Source: Chloroflexota bacterium (GTDB lineage Bacteria > Chloroflexota > Anaerolineae > Anaerolineales > Anaerolineaceae). From it: a stretch of DNA of 64,000 bases. Where the stretch lies: positions 1 through 64,000 of the forward strand of contig JAAZNC010000008.1 of the NCBI GenBank assembly GCA_012798455.1. Direction: 5' to 3'. The position numbers were made by a program, and so were the translations under genes. Every line of letters begins with the position of its first letter. The stretch's first letter is position 1. Under the pieces are notes generated by a model. That model ran no database searches, was not told where the DNA came from, and worked only from the letters and a program-made list of their open reading frames with translations. This document shows, one piece after another, positions 22,073 to 30,310 of this stretch.

Positions 22073-24364
22073 ATGATGGTCGGAAAAAGGATTGAGGTAA
22101 AAGGGATCGTACAGGGGGTTGGCTTCCGCCCATTTATCTATACTCTTGCCAAGCAACTCAAATTGAAGGGCTGGGTAAAAAATACCTCCAACGGGGTCAT
22201 TATTGAGGTGGATGGAGAGACAACATCTGTTGACCAATTTATCCGGCACATCACCAATTTTCCTCCCCCTTTGGCACACATTGATACATTAGAAAGCTTT
22301 GATATTCCCCATAACGGATACAAGGATTTCCAGATATATGAGAGCGAATCCATCCAGGGAGCATTTGTACCCATTTCCCCTGATATGGCTGTTTGTGATG
22401 ACTGTCGCCGTGAACTTTTCGATCCGGACAATCCTCGTTTCCGCTATCCTTTCATCAACTGTACCAATTGTGGACCGCGCTTTACCATTATCAAGGACAT
22501 CCCCTACGACCGCCTGTTTACCACTATGGCTGACTTTCCCATGTGCGACTTCTGTGAAACAGAATATAAAGACCCTGCCAACCGCCGTTTTCACGCCCAG
22601 CCGGTCGCCTGCCCGACCTGCGGGCCGTACATTTGGTTGGAGATCAGTGGGAAAGAAGTGGCTGATCATGAAAATGCCTTGCAGCGAGCCCGTCAAATGC
22701 TCAAAGGTGGAAAGATATTAGCTATCAAGGGCTTGGGAGGATTTCATCTGGCTTGTGATGCCTCCAACAATCAGGCAGTACTAAGATTACGTGAGCGTAA
22801 ACACAGGTCGGAGAAACCCCTGGCAGTTATGGCTTTTGATACAGCCACAGCGCAGAAATATTGTGAACTTTCCCAAGCTGAGATCAATTTTCTTGAATCG
22901 AAAGAAAAACCGATCGTACTTGCTCGCAAAAGAATTACCGTTGGAATTTCCGATGCAGTAGCTCCCAAGACGAGCCGTCTAGGCATCATGCTACCTTATA
23001 CCCCGCTGCACCTCCTGCTGCTTGAACCACAAAAAGGGTTTCCGGATATCCTGGTGATGACCAGCGCTAATTTATCTGAAGAGCCTATTGCCTATACGAA
23101 TAGTGATGCTTTCTCTAGACTAGAGACGATTGCAGATGCCTTTCTGATACACAACCGTGAAATTTACATGCGCGCTGATGATTCCGTATTAACCGCATTT
23201 CGCAATCAGGCATATTTATCACGGCGAGCACGTGGTTTCGCCCCCCAACCCATCCCTTTACCGGAAGAATCCCCTATGATCCTGGCAACAGGAGCTGAAT
23301 TAAAAAATACTTTTTGTTTGAGCAAAGATCGTTATGCCTTTCTCAGTCATCATATCGGCGATCTGGAAAACGCAGAAACACTTCGCAGTTTTGAAAAAGC
23401 TATCATTCATTATGAGCGCATTTTCAGGGTACAACCAGATGTAATAGCATGTGATCTCCATCCTGATTACCTGGCGTCCCAATATGCTGAACAGCGTGCC
23501 TGCCGGGAAGAACTGCCTTTATTGCAGATACAACATCACCATGCACACTTGGCAGCTTGTCTGGCAGATAATGGCTGGAATTCAGGAGAAAAGGTCATTG
23601 GAATCATTTTAGATGGAACCGGGCTGGGTTCAGACAATACCATTTGGGGCGGAGAATTCTTACTTGGCAATTACGATGGTTTTGAGCGTAAATACCATTT
23701 ACAAACCACTCCGCAGCCGGGTGGCGATGCAGCTACTCAAATTCCATCTAGAATGGCTCTCGCTCACTTATGGCAGGCAAGTATTCCCTGGGATGAAAAT
23801 CTAGCTCCGGTAGATTATTTTACTGATAAAGAAAAATCTGTATTGCAGCAGCAGCTCAAGCAATCAATAAATTCACCTCTTACCTCAAGTATGGGTCGCT
23901 TGTTTGATGCAGCCGCAGCGCTTATTGGCATTCGTGAGAAGGTGGCTTACGAAGCACAGGCTGCTATTGAATTGGAAGCATTATGTGTGGATGATGAAAA
24001 GGGATATTATCCAGTTTTTGTTGAACAAGATCAAATTAAGGTTAACACATTATGGCAACAATTGATTCAGGATATAAAAAGCCAAACACCAGTGGCTATT
24101 TTGGCAACCCGCTTTCATAACTCCATTGTTAAAATGATCCATGAAGTCACCCTGAAGATGAGAGAGGAAAGTGGTATTAATGTGGTTGTTCTAAGTGGTG
24201 GTGTCTGGCAAAATGAATATTTGCTCAGCCACACTATTCCATTGCTTGAAAAAAGTGATTTTCAAATACTATGGCACCATCAAGTCCCTACTAACGATGG
24301 GGGCATTTCCCTTGGGCAACTGATGGTAGCTATACATTCGATCAGGAAGACAGAAAGAGGTTAA
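22073..24364 (+). CDS. hypF: Carbamoyltransferase HypF
   Basis: 763 residues, full length. HypF makes the cyanide ligands of the NiFe site from carbamoyl phosphate. In order: an acylphosphatase domain (KGIVQGVGFRPFIYTL near residue 8), zinc fingers (CDDCRRELFDPDNPRF...CTNCGPRF and CDFCETEY...CPTCGP), a YrdC-like domain (KCGG-like GGFHLACDA and KHRSEKPLAVM), and a Kae1-like domain (CDLHPDYLASQYA, QHHHAHLAACLADN). It starts 3 bp after hypB. All expected motifs are present. Confidence 0.97.
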   Translation: MMVGKRIEVKGIVQGVGFRPFIYTLAKQLKLKGWVKNTSNGVIIEVDGETTSVDQFIRHITNFPPPLAHIDTLESFDIPHNGYKDFQIYESESIQGAFVPISPDMAVCDDCRRELFDPDNPRFRYPFINCTNCGPRFTIIKDIPYDRLFTTMADFPMCDFCETEYKDPANRRFHAQPVACPTCGPYIWLEISGKEVADHENALQRARQMLKGGKILAIKGLGGFHLACDASNNQAVLRLRERKHRSEKPLAVMAFDTATAQKYCELSQAEINFLESKEKPIVLARKRITVGISDAVAPKTSRLGIMLPYTPLHLLLLEPQKGFPDILVMTSANLSEEPIAYTNSDAFSRLETIADAFLIHNREIYMRADDSVLTAFRNQAYLSRRARGFAPQPIPLPEESPMILATGAELKNTFCLSKDRYAFLSHHIGDLENAETLRSFEKAIIHYERIFRVQPDVIACDLHPDYLASQYAEQRACREELPLLQIQHHHAHLAACLADNGWNSGEKVIGIILDGTGLGSDNTIWGGEFLLGNYDGFERKYHLQTTPQPGGDAATQIPSRMALAHLWQASIPWDENLAPVDYFTDKEKSVLQQQLKQSINSPLTSSMGRLFDAAAALIGIREKVAYEAQAAIELEALCVDDEKGYYPVFVEQDQIKVNTLWQQLIQDIKSQTPVAILATRFHNSIVKMIHEVTLKMREESGINVVVLSGGVWQNEYLLSHTIPLLEKSDFQILWHHQVPTNDGGISLGQLMVAIHSIRKTERG

Positions 24365-24366
24365 TA

Positions 24367-24609
24367 ATGTGTCTTGGTGTTCCAGGAAAAATTATAAAAA
24401 TCTATGATGAAAATTCCATCAGAATGTCGGATGTAGATTTCAACGGTGTAACCATGCGAGTTTGTCTGGAGACTACTCCGCAAGCCAAAGTAGGTGATTA
24501 CGTGATCGTGCACGCCGGTTTCGCCATCAATTTGCTGGAAGAGAACGAAGCATTGGAGACCCTTGCGATGCTGGATGAGATCAATAAATTGGGTGAAGAA
24601 CAGGAGTAG
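24367..24609 (+). CDS. hypC: Hydrogenase assembly chaperone HypC
   Basis: 80 residues with the invariant N-terminus MCLGVPGKI. Its Cys2 (after Met removal) binds the iron-cyanide unit and the precursor of HoxH. HypC works with HypD as the scaffold for Fe(CN)2CO assembly. It lies 2 bp after hypF and directly before hypD, the usual order. Confidence 0.97.
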   Translation: MCLGVPGKIIKIYDENSIRMSDVDFNGVTMRVCLETTPQAKVGDYVIVHAGFAINLLEENEALETLAMLDEINKLGEEQE

Positions 24610-24618
24610 TTGTTTGAG

Positions 24619-25710
24619 ATGACATTTTCTGAAAGCTATCGCGACCCGGAACTGGTTACTAAAACTATCCAAAGGATTCATAAGGTTACCACTCAGTCTT
24701 GGGTCATCATGGAAATTTGTGGTGGGCAAACCCATGCCCTCATGCAGCACGGTTTCGATGAACTACTTCCACACGCGATTGAGTTAGTGCACGGGCCTGG
24801 CTGCCCGGTTTGCGTGACTCCGTTGGAATTGATCGATAAGGGAATCGCAATCGCCCAACAACCGGATGTGATTTTTACCAGCTATGGGGATATGCTGCGT
24901 GTTCCCGGCTCAGAAAAAGACCTTTTTTCCGTTCGCGCAGCTGGAGGAAAAGTAAAGGTTGTTTATTCACCGATTGAAGCATTGCAGATCGCCCGCAACA
25001 ATCCTGATAAGCAGGTGGTTTTTTTTGCCATCGGTTTTGAAACAACCGCACCAGCCAACGCGTTAAGTGTTATAAAAGCCAAAGAACTGAATTTACATAA
25101 TTATTCTATGTTGGTTTCGCAGGTACGGGTGCCACCAGCTATCCGAGCAATATTGAGCGATCCCAACAACCGTGTGCAGGGATTTCTGGCAGCAGGACAC
25201 GTATGTTCCGTTATGGGATATCACGAGTATATCCCCCTCGCACAGAAATTTCATGTTCCCATGGCGGTAACCGGTTTTGAACCACTCGATCTGGCACTGG
25301 GTATTCTCGAAACAGTGCGCGCGCTTGAAAAAGGCACCAGTGAAGTTGTCAATGCTTATCCGCGTGGAGTCATCCAAGATGGCAATCGCAGTGCTCAGGA
25401 TATCATTACGCAAGTCTATGAATCCTGCGATCAGAAATGGCGCGGTATAGGGACCATTCCCGATAGTGGGTGGAAATTAAATACCGGTTATGCAGATTTT
25501 GACGCTGAAAACCGCTTTGATGTCGGTAAAATCCACACCAGGGAGTCAGAAATTTGCATTTCCGGTCTGATCTTGCAGGGTCGGAAAAAGCCCTTTGAAT
25601 GCCCTGCTTTTGGTACCCTTTGTACACCCGAAAATCCGTTAGGGGCTACTATGGTCTCCTCCGAAGGCACCTGTGCCGCTTACTATCGTTATCACCGAGG
25701 AAAGAAATAA
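24619..25710 (+). CDS. hypD: Hydrogenase maturation protein HypD
   Basis: 363 residues. HypD is the [4Fe-4S] scaffold on which the Fe(CN)2CO group is built with HypC. Conserved motifs are [12 protein letters not shown] near residue 32, [11 protein letters not shown] near residue 58, the [11 protein letters not shown] block, and C-terminal cysteines for the cluster ([21 protein letters not shown], then [10 protein letters not shown]). An in-frame TTG at 24610 lies only 3 nt from GGAG; the ATG at 24619 is 12 nt away. The start is therefore uncertain by three codons. The stop overlaps the hypE ATG (TAATG). Confidence 0.96.
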   Translation: MTFSESYRDPELVTKTIQRIHKVTTQSWVIMEICGGQTHALMQHGFDELLPHAIELVHGPGCPVCVTPLELIDKGIAIAQQPDVIFTSYGDMLRVPGSEKDLFSVRAAGGKVKVVYSPIEALQIARNNPDKQVVFFAIGFETTAPANALSVIKAKELNLHNYSMLVSQVRVPPAIRAILSDPNNRVQGFLAAGHVCSVMGYHEYIPLAQKFHVPMAVTGFEPLDLALGILETVRALEKGTSEVVNAYPRGVIQDGNRSAQDIITQVYESCDQKWRGIGTIPDSGWKLNTGYADFDAENRFDVGKIHTRESEICISGLILQGRKKPFECPAFGTLCTPENPLGATMVSSEGTCAAYYRYHRGKK

Positions 25711-26810
25711 TGGATAGACATATACAAAATGATCAATCTCAGGTTTCTTTCGAGAATGCCAGTTGCCCCTTACCATTACATCACCATGATCACATAGTAA
25801 TAGGTCACGGCAGCGGTGGTCGCATGACCAATGAATTGATCAAGCAGGTCTTTCTTGCACATTTTAAGGACCCACAGCTTTTGCTTGGAAATGATTTTGC
25901 ATCTCTCCTGCCCCCCGAATGCAAGCAGGGTATGGGACGGTTATCCGTTTCCACTGACGCGCATATCGTAAAACCATTATTTTTCCCCGGCGGAAATATC
26001 GGCAAACTATCCGTTAGTGGAACAGTCAATGATGTCGCCATGGCAGGAGCTATTCCGTTATACCTGACTGCATCATTTATCATTGAAGAAGGGCTTTCTA
26101 TGCAGATGCTTGAAAAAGTGGTTGCTTCCATGGCTGAAACCGCCACCCAGGCTGACATAACCATCATCGCTGGCGATACAAAAGTGGCAGAAAAAGGCAG
26201 TGTTGATCAGCTTTTTATATCCACGACCGGCATCGGCTGGATCCCGGAAGGCCGCATGATTAATGGTCAATCTGCCCAAGACGGAGATAGTATCATTCTC
26301 TCGGGAACAATGGGAGATCATGGCATCGCTGTATTAGCAGAACGCGGAGAACTGGGTTTTTCAACCACCATTGAATCGGATGTGGCTCCCTTGAACAATA
26401 TGATAGAGACTTTGCTGCTTGCAGCTCCGCATACCCATGTGTTACGCGACCCCACTCGTGGAGGAGTTGCCACTACCCTGAATGAAATCGCTCAGCAGAG
26501 CCGTGTCAATATTCTGCTGCAGGAAAGCGCTCTGCCCGTCAAGAAGCAGGTGCAAGCTGCCTGTGAAATGCTGGGGTTCGACCCGCTCTATATTGCCAAT
26601 GAAGGCAAATTGCTGGCATTTGTCCCGGAAGCAGAATCCGTCGCAGCACTGGAAGCCATCCGCTCTCATCCTCTGGGGAATGACGCAGCGATCATCGGAA
26701 AGGTCGTTCCACTAGAGGGTGAAATCCCCCGAGTATTGATGAAAACATTGATCGGAGGGACACGTATCATCGATACTCTTTCAGGAGAATTGCTGCCGCG
26801 CATCTGCTGA
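25710..26810 (+). CDS. hypE: Hydrogenase maturation protein HypE
   Basis: 366 residues. HypE accepts the carbamoyl group from HypF on its C-terminal cysteine and dehydrates it to thiocyanate. The PurM-like ATPase fold shows GHGSGGRMTNELI and FFPGGNIGKLSVSGTVNDVAM. The invariant C-terminal PRIC ending carries the reacting cysteine. The ATG overlaps the hypD stop. An open frame extends 37 codons upstream inside hypD, but that stretch is not HypE-like. It completes a full hyp set for the single hydrogenase seen here. Confidence 0.97.
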   Translation: MDRHIQNDQSQVSFENASCPLPLHHHDHIVIGHGSGGRMTNELIKQVFLAHFKDPQLLLGNDFASLLPPECKQGMGRLSVSTDAHIVKPLFFPGGNIGKLSVSGTVNDVAMAGAIPLYLTASFIIEEGLSMQMLEKVVASMAETATQADITIIAGDTKVAEKGSVDQLFISTTGIGWIPEGRMINGQSAQDGDSIILSGTMGDHGIAVLAERGELGFSTTIESDVAPLNNMIETLLLAAPHTHVLRDPTRGGVATTLNEIAQQSRVNILLQESALPVKKQVQAACEMLGFDPLYIANEGKLLAFVPEAESVAALEAIRSHPLGNDAAIIGKVVPLEGEIPRVLMKTLIGGTRIIDTLSGELLPRIC

Positions 26811-26816
26811 TCGAAC

Positions 26817-26844
26817 TTGACAACCCTCCAAGAGTCTTTATACT
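26817..26844 (+). promoter_or_regulatory. Near-consensus promoter for the methyltransferase/PIG-L pair
   Basis: TTGACA (26817-26822), a 16-bp spacer, and TATACT (26839-26844) form the best classical sigma-70-type promoter in the window. Predicted +1 is near 26851, giving a 20-nt leader with AAGGTGAAG before the ATG at 26871. Confidence 0.7.
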
Positions 26845-26870
26845 TATTCAAAATTCCATAAAGGTGAAGC

Positions 26871-27671
26871 ATGAAAATTGATTATAAAGAAACTACTTCA
26901 GATCTATTAGCAAGAATTAACATCCATGAAAAATATGGCACCCGCAATATTGATGATTGGATGATCGCGACCATTCCCCTGAAGGAAGGTATGAAAATCC
27001 TGGACGTGGGATGCGGCGCCGGGAAGCAGTGCTTTTCTTATTTCGACACATTACATGGTAAAGCGGAGATCGTCGGTGGAGATATATCTACTGAATTATT
27101 AGCCAAAGCTCATGAGGAAAACAGTAAACGTAAAACGGATATCGTTTTCGCTGAATTGGATTTCAACCAACCTTTTAATTTCAAAGATAATACCTTTGAT
27201 CTGGCTTCTTGCAGTTTCGCCATTTATTACGCAGAAGATATCCCCTTCACTATCAAAGAAATGCATCGTGTTTTAAAACCAGGTGGTTATCTTTTCACAA
27301 CCGGACCCATGCCTGAAAACAAACAGGTATTTTACGACATTATCAAAGAAGCCACCGGGAAAACCATCCCCCCCATGCCGGGCAGTTCCCGTTACTCAAC
27401 GGAGATATTGGGAGCAGTTAAATCATTGTTCTCCCACACGGATGTGATCATCTTTGAAAATCCTCTAGCATTTGATGAAGCCGAACCTTTCCTGATCTAC
27501 ACTCGTGCATCCCTTAGTGAAGACCGCAAGTTGTGGACCAGTTTCTTTGAGAATAAGGATGAATTCGAAATGGTCATGCAAAAGATCAAATCCATCACTG
27601 ATAAACGAATTAAGCTTGAAGGTAAGATCGTTATGACCAAAGTTGTGGGTGGCATTCTAGCCCAGAAATAA
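26871..27671 (+). CDS. Class I SAM-dependent methyltransferase
   Basis: 266 residues. The SAM-binding motif ILDVGCGAGKQCFSYF is near residue 42. The acidic loop (VGGDISTELLAKA), a motif II-like FDLASCSFAIYYAEDIP and a motif III LKPGGYLFTTGP follow, as in UbiE-like enzymes. The substrate is not evident. It has its own near-consensus promoter after the hyp operon and is followed 8 bp later by a PIG-L deacetylase gene. That pairing suggests modification of an amino-sugar-containing molecule, but this is only inference. Confidence 0.85.
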   Translation: MKIDYKETTSDLLARINIHEKYGTRNIDDWMIATIPLKEGMKILDVGCGAGKQCFSYFDTLHGKAEIVGGDISTELLAKAHEENSKRKTDIVFAELDFNQPFNFKDNTFDLASCSFAIYYAEDIPFTIKEMHRVLKPGGYLFTTGPMPENKQVFYDIIKEATGKTIPPMPGSSRYSTEILGAVKSLFSHTDVIIFENPLAFDEAEPFLIYTRASLSEDRKLWTSFFENKDEFEMVMQKIKSITDKRIKLEGKIVMTKVVGGILAQK

Positions 27672-27679
27672 AAAAGATT

Positions 27680-28330
27680 ATGGCAAATGATTTAGTTTTT
27701 TATGGAAAACGGATATTTTTTATCGGGGCTCATCCCGATGATATCGAGTTGGGTTGTGGAGCATTGATCTCGCACATAACCGGGAAAGCAGAGTTGTTCT
27801 GCATCACCCTTTCCGATAATCAAAAAAATCCCCTGCTTCAAAATCTGGTGAGTGAACATCATCAAAGCATGCAGACTCTTGGGATCGATCTAGAACATGT
27901 CATTCTTAAAGATTTCACAACTAGGCGCTTTCAGCATGAAAGGCAGGAGATACTTGAATCCCTGTTCGAGCTGAACAAGAAATATCGTCCAGATATGGTC
28001 TTCACCCACACCAAAGCGGACCTACATCAGGACCACAGCACCGTCACCATGGAAACGTTACGTGCTTTCCGTGGTATCAGTGTATTTGGTTTCGACGTCA
28101 TTCGCAGTAGCAGCGGATTTTTTCCCAACTTACTTGTCAAGGTTGAAGAAAAGGATGTTGAGAATAAAATTGCTGCATTAAGTGCATATTCCACATACCG
28201 TGATAAATACTATTTCTCTTCGGAGATAACCAGAGCTACTTTAATTCGCAATGGTGCTTTGGCTGAAAGCCACTACGCAGAAGGCTTTGATATCTTCCGT
28301 ATGATCGCTTCATTTGGCAGCCTGGATTAA
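27680..28330 (+). CDS. PIG-L family zinc deacetylase
   Basis: 216 residues of the LmbE/PIG-L family, zinc hydrolases that remove N-acetyl groups from amino sugars (GlcNAc-PI, mycothiol and bacillithiol precursors) or act on other amides. The zinc-binding AHPDDIELGCG is near residue 16, and DMVFTHTKADLHQDHSTV contains the third ligand. The substrate is unknown. It is the second gene of a two-gene transcript with the methyltransferase and ends at a hairpin shared with the converging sufU. Confidence 0.88.
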   Translation: MANDLVFYGKRIFFIGAHPDDIELGCGALISHITGKAELFCITLSDNQKNPLLQNLVSEHHQSMQTLGIDLEHVILKDFTTRRFQHERQEILESLFELNKKYRPDMVFTHTKADLHQDHSTVTMETLRAFRGISVFGFDVIRSSSGFFPNLLVKVEEKDVENKIAALSAYSTYRDKYYFSSEITRATLIRNGALAESHYAEGFDIFRMIASFGSLD

Positions 28331-28343
28331 GAAAATCGCAAAA

Positions 28344-28381
28344 AAAGAGCCAGTTCAACTGAAGGCTGGTTCTTTATTTTT
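28344..28381. terminator. Terminator between PIG-L gene and sufU
   Basis: AAAGAGCCAG (28344-28353) pairs with CTGGTTCTTT (28366-28375) through one G-T wobble. A T run follows on the plus strand and A-rich flanks give T on the minus. It can serve both converging transcripts. Confidence 0.85.
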
Positions 28382-28757
28382 CCTTTTCAAGTCCATATAG
28401 GGCAGCTTTGATCACTTTGAGGGGCAGCAGTGCACATTTTAAACGTACCGGACCCAATTCAATTCCTAATAAATTGATCACATGCTGTGAATCAAAATGT
28501 TCGACTTCATTTACTTTTTTACCAATAATATCTTCCAGGAGAATGTCAGCGGATGCCTGTGAAATGGCACAACCGTGCCCGCTGAAAACTGCATTTTTAA
28601 TAACACCATTTTCGTCAACTTCGACATCCATATGAATGAAATCACCACATAAAGGGTTCTCATCTTCGTAGCTGTGACTATGCGCTTCCAGCTCCCCTTT
28701 GTGGATTGGGGTTTTATAATGTTCCAGGATTATTTCACGGTATAGGTCATCCATCAT
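28374..28757 (-). CDS. sufU: SufU-type sulfur transfer/scaffold protein
   Basis: 127 residues of the IscU/SufU family. The zinc/cluster ligands appear as ENPLCGDFIH near residue 37, the GHGCAISQASADIL motif near residue 62, and a late cysteine in RLKCALLPLK. The ~18-residue insertion before the last cysteine, with EHFD...GIELGPVRLKCA, marks the SufU rather than the IscU type. SufU accepts persulfide sulfur from SufS. The ATG at 28757 has AGGTGA upstream; an in-frame TTG further upstream overlaps the end of sufS. It is the last gene of the suf operon. Confidence 0.95.
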   Translation of the reverse strand: MMDDLYREIILEHYKTPIHKGELEAHSHSYEDENPLCGDFIHMDVEVDENGVIKNAVFSGHGCAISQASADILLEDIIGKKVNEVEHFDSQHVINLLGIELGPVRLKCALLPLKVIKAALYGLEKEK

Positions 28758-28770
28758 TTCATTCACCTGT

Positions 28771-29994
28771 TCAACCAAAGACCTTTTTAACCTTATTGAT
28801 TCCCATCACCAGCGCATCAATATCGGCTTCATCGTTATACAGATAAAAACTAGCACGGGTAGATGCAGGGATATCCAACTTTTGATGAAGAGGCATAGCA
28901 CAATGGTGCCCGGCACGAACTGCAATCCCTTCCGAATCGAGGACCTGCGCCACATCATGAGGATGAATATCTTTCAACGTAAATGAAATTACACCACCTC
29001 TTTTTTCCGCGCTGGGACCTAAGATCGTTAACCCTGCTGTTTCTTTTAATGCATCATAGGCATAAGCTGTGATCTGACATTCATGGGAGTGGATTTCCTT
29101 CATTCCTATACCACTCAGATAATCTATGGCAGCGCCAAATCCAATGGCTTCGGCGATCGCTGGCGTTCCTGCTTCGAATTTATATGGCAGCTCATTGGGT
29201 TGAAATCCATCGTAGGTAACCTTACGGATCATATCTCCCCCACCCAAAAATGGATCCATTTCATTCAATAATTTTTTATTTCCATATAGAATTCCTACAC
29301 CGGTTGGTCCACACATTTTATGCGCGGAGAAAGCATAAAAATCAGCACCGATATCCTGTATATCGACTGGGAGATGAGGTACTGATTGTGCGCCATCGAT
29401 CAACACGATTGCACCAATTCGGTGTGCCATTTCCGTCATTTTTTTTACCGGATTGATCACACCCAGCACATTGGACATATGGGCAAAAGCTACCAACTTT
29501 GGTTTGTGATTCAGCTGTTTTTGGAAGTCTTCCAGGTCAAGCAGCCCTTGCTCGTCGATCTCGGTAAAATCGATCTTGACATCCTTTTCTTTAGCAAGCA
29601 TATACCAGGGAACCAAATTGGAATGGTGTTCCATCCGGGTCAATAAAATATGGTCTCCGGTCTTGAGGAACTTGCGTCCCCATGCATACGCTACCAGATT
29701 GATGGATTCAGTCGTATTCCTGGTAAAGATCATCTGGGTAGGATCAGGGATATGAACAAAATCACTTACCTTTTTACGAGCTACTTCGTACAATTCTGTT
29801 GATTCTTCAGCTAAGGCATGAATTCCTCGATGGATATTGGCATAATGTTTTTCGTAAACATCATTCATTATATCCAACACGGTTTGCGGTTTTTGGCTGG
29901 AAGCAGCGGAATCAAGATAGACTAATCTTTTATCACCATTCACTAATCGGTTAAAGATTGGGAAATCTTTCCGGATATTCCGGGAATTGAGCAT
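28771..29994 (-). CDS. sufS: Cysteine desulfurase SufS
   Basis: 407 residues, a PLP-dependent group II desulfurase that takes sulfur from cysteine. YLDSAASSQKP near residue 26, HRGIHALAEEST, the PLP lysine in FYAFSAHKMCGPTGVG near residue 227, and the catalytic cysteine region RAGHHCAMPLH near residue 363 are all visible. It lies between the unknown 88-residue gene and sufU. Confidence 0.97.
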   Translation of the reverse strand: MLNSRNIRKDFPIFNRLVNGDKRLVYLDSAASSQKPQTVLDIMNDVYEKHYANIHRGIHALAEESTELYEVARKKVSDFVHIPDPTQMIFTRNTTESINLVAYAWGRKFLKTGDHILLTRMEHHSNLVPWYMLAKEKDVKIDFTEIDEQGLLDLEDFQKQLNHKPKLVAFAHMSNVLGVINPVKKMTEMAHRIGAIVLIDGAQSVPHLPVDIQDIGADFYAFSAHKMCGPTGVGILYGNKKLLNEMDPFLGGGDMIRKVTYDGFQPNELPYKFEAGTPAIAEAIGFGAAIDYLSGIGMKEIHSHECQITAYAYDALKETAGLTILGPSAEKRGGVISFTLKDIHPHDVAQVLDSEGIAVRAGHHCAMPLHQKLDIPASTRASFYLYNDEADIDALVMGINKVKKVFG

Positions 29995-30003
29995 TTTTTA
30001 ACC

Positions 30004-30270
30004 TTAACTACTTTTACTTTTTTTACGAAGATTAGGAGAATCGCTAGGATACCAAAGAATATGATCTGGCACCATCCAACCATCAGTAAGATACACATTT
30101 TCCTTGAATTGTACTGCTATTAACTTGGAATCTACCTGAACCACCGTTCCCTTTAACCAGCCCTTAATCCGATCTTTCCCTTTGTCATGATCGCAATTAG
30201 CTTCGACTTGATCACCCACCTCATAGACATCTGCGATGTTGGGGGGGCGCATGAACGGTGTACTTGCCAT
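30004..30270 (-). CDS. Small unknown protein embedded in the suf operon
   Basis: 88 residues; I do not recognise the family. The sequence is hydrophilic and beta-rich, with VYEVGDQVEANCDHDKGKDR, GWLKGTVVQVDSKLIAVQF and VYLTDGWMVPDHILWYP. This resembles a small SH3- or Tudor-like barrel. It has one cysteine and a basic C-terminal tail. It sits between sufD (40 bp away) and sufS (9 bp away) on the same strand, so it is part of the operon. A role in Fe-S assembly is inferred only from this position. Confidence 0.75.
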   Translation of the reverse strand: MASTPFMRPPNIADVYEVGDQVEANCDHDKGKDRIKGWLKGTVVQVDSKLIAVQFKENVYLTDGWMVPDHILWYPSDSPNLRKKSKSS

Positions 30271-30310
30271 AGTAAATCTCCTGATTGACTGAAATTTATT
30301 AATCTATCTA

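Noticed and set aside
22289..22696. Open frames of about 135-140 codons on both strands within hypF
   Set aside because: They are shadows of hypF, whose zinc-finger and acylphosphatase motifs occupy the true frame.
25599..25709. Possible longer HypE start inside hypD
   Set aside because: The 37 extra residues are out of frame with hypD coding sequence and not HypE-like; the ATG overlapping the hypD stop gives the family-typical start.
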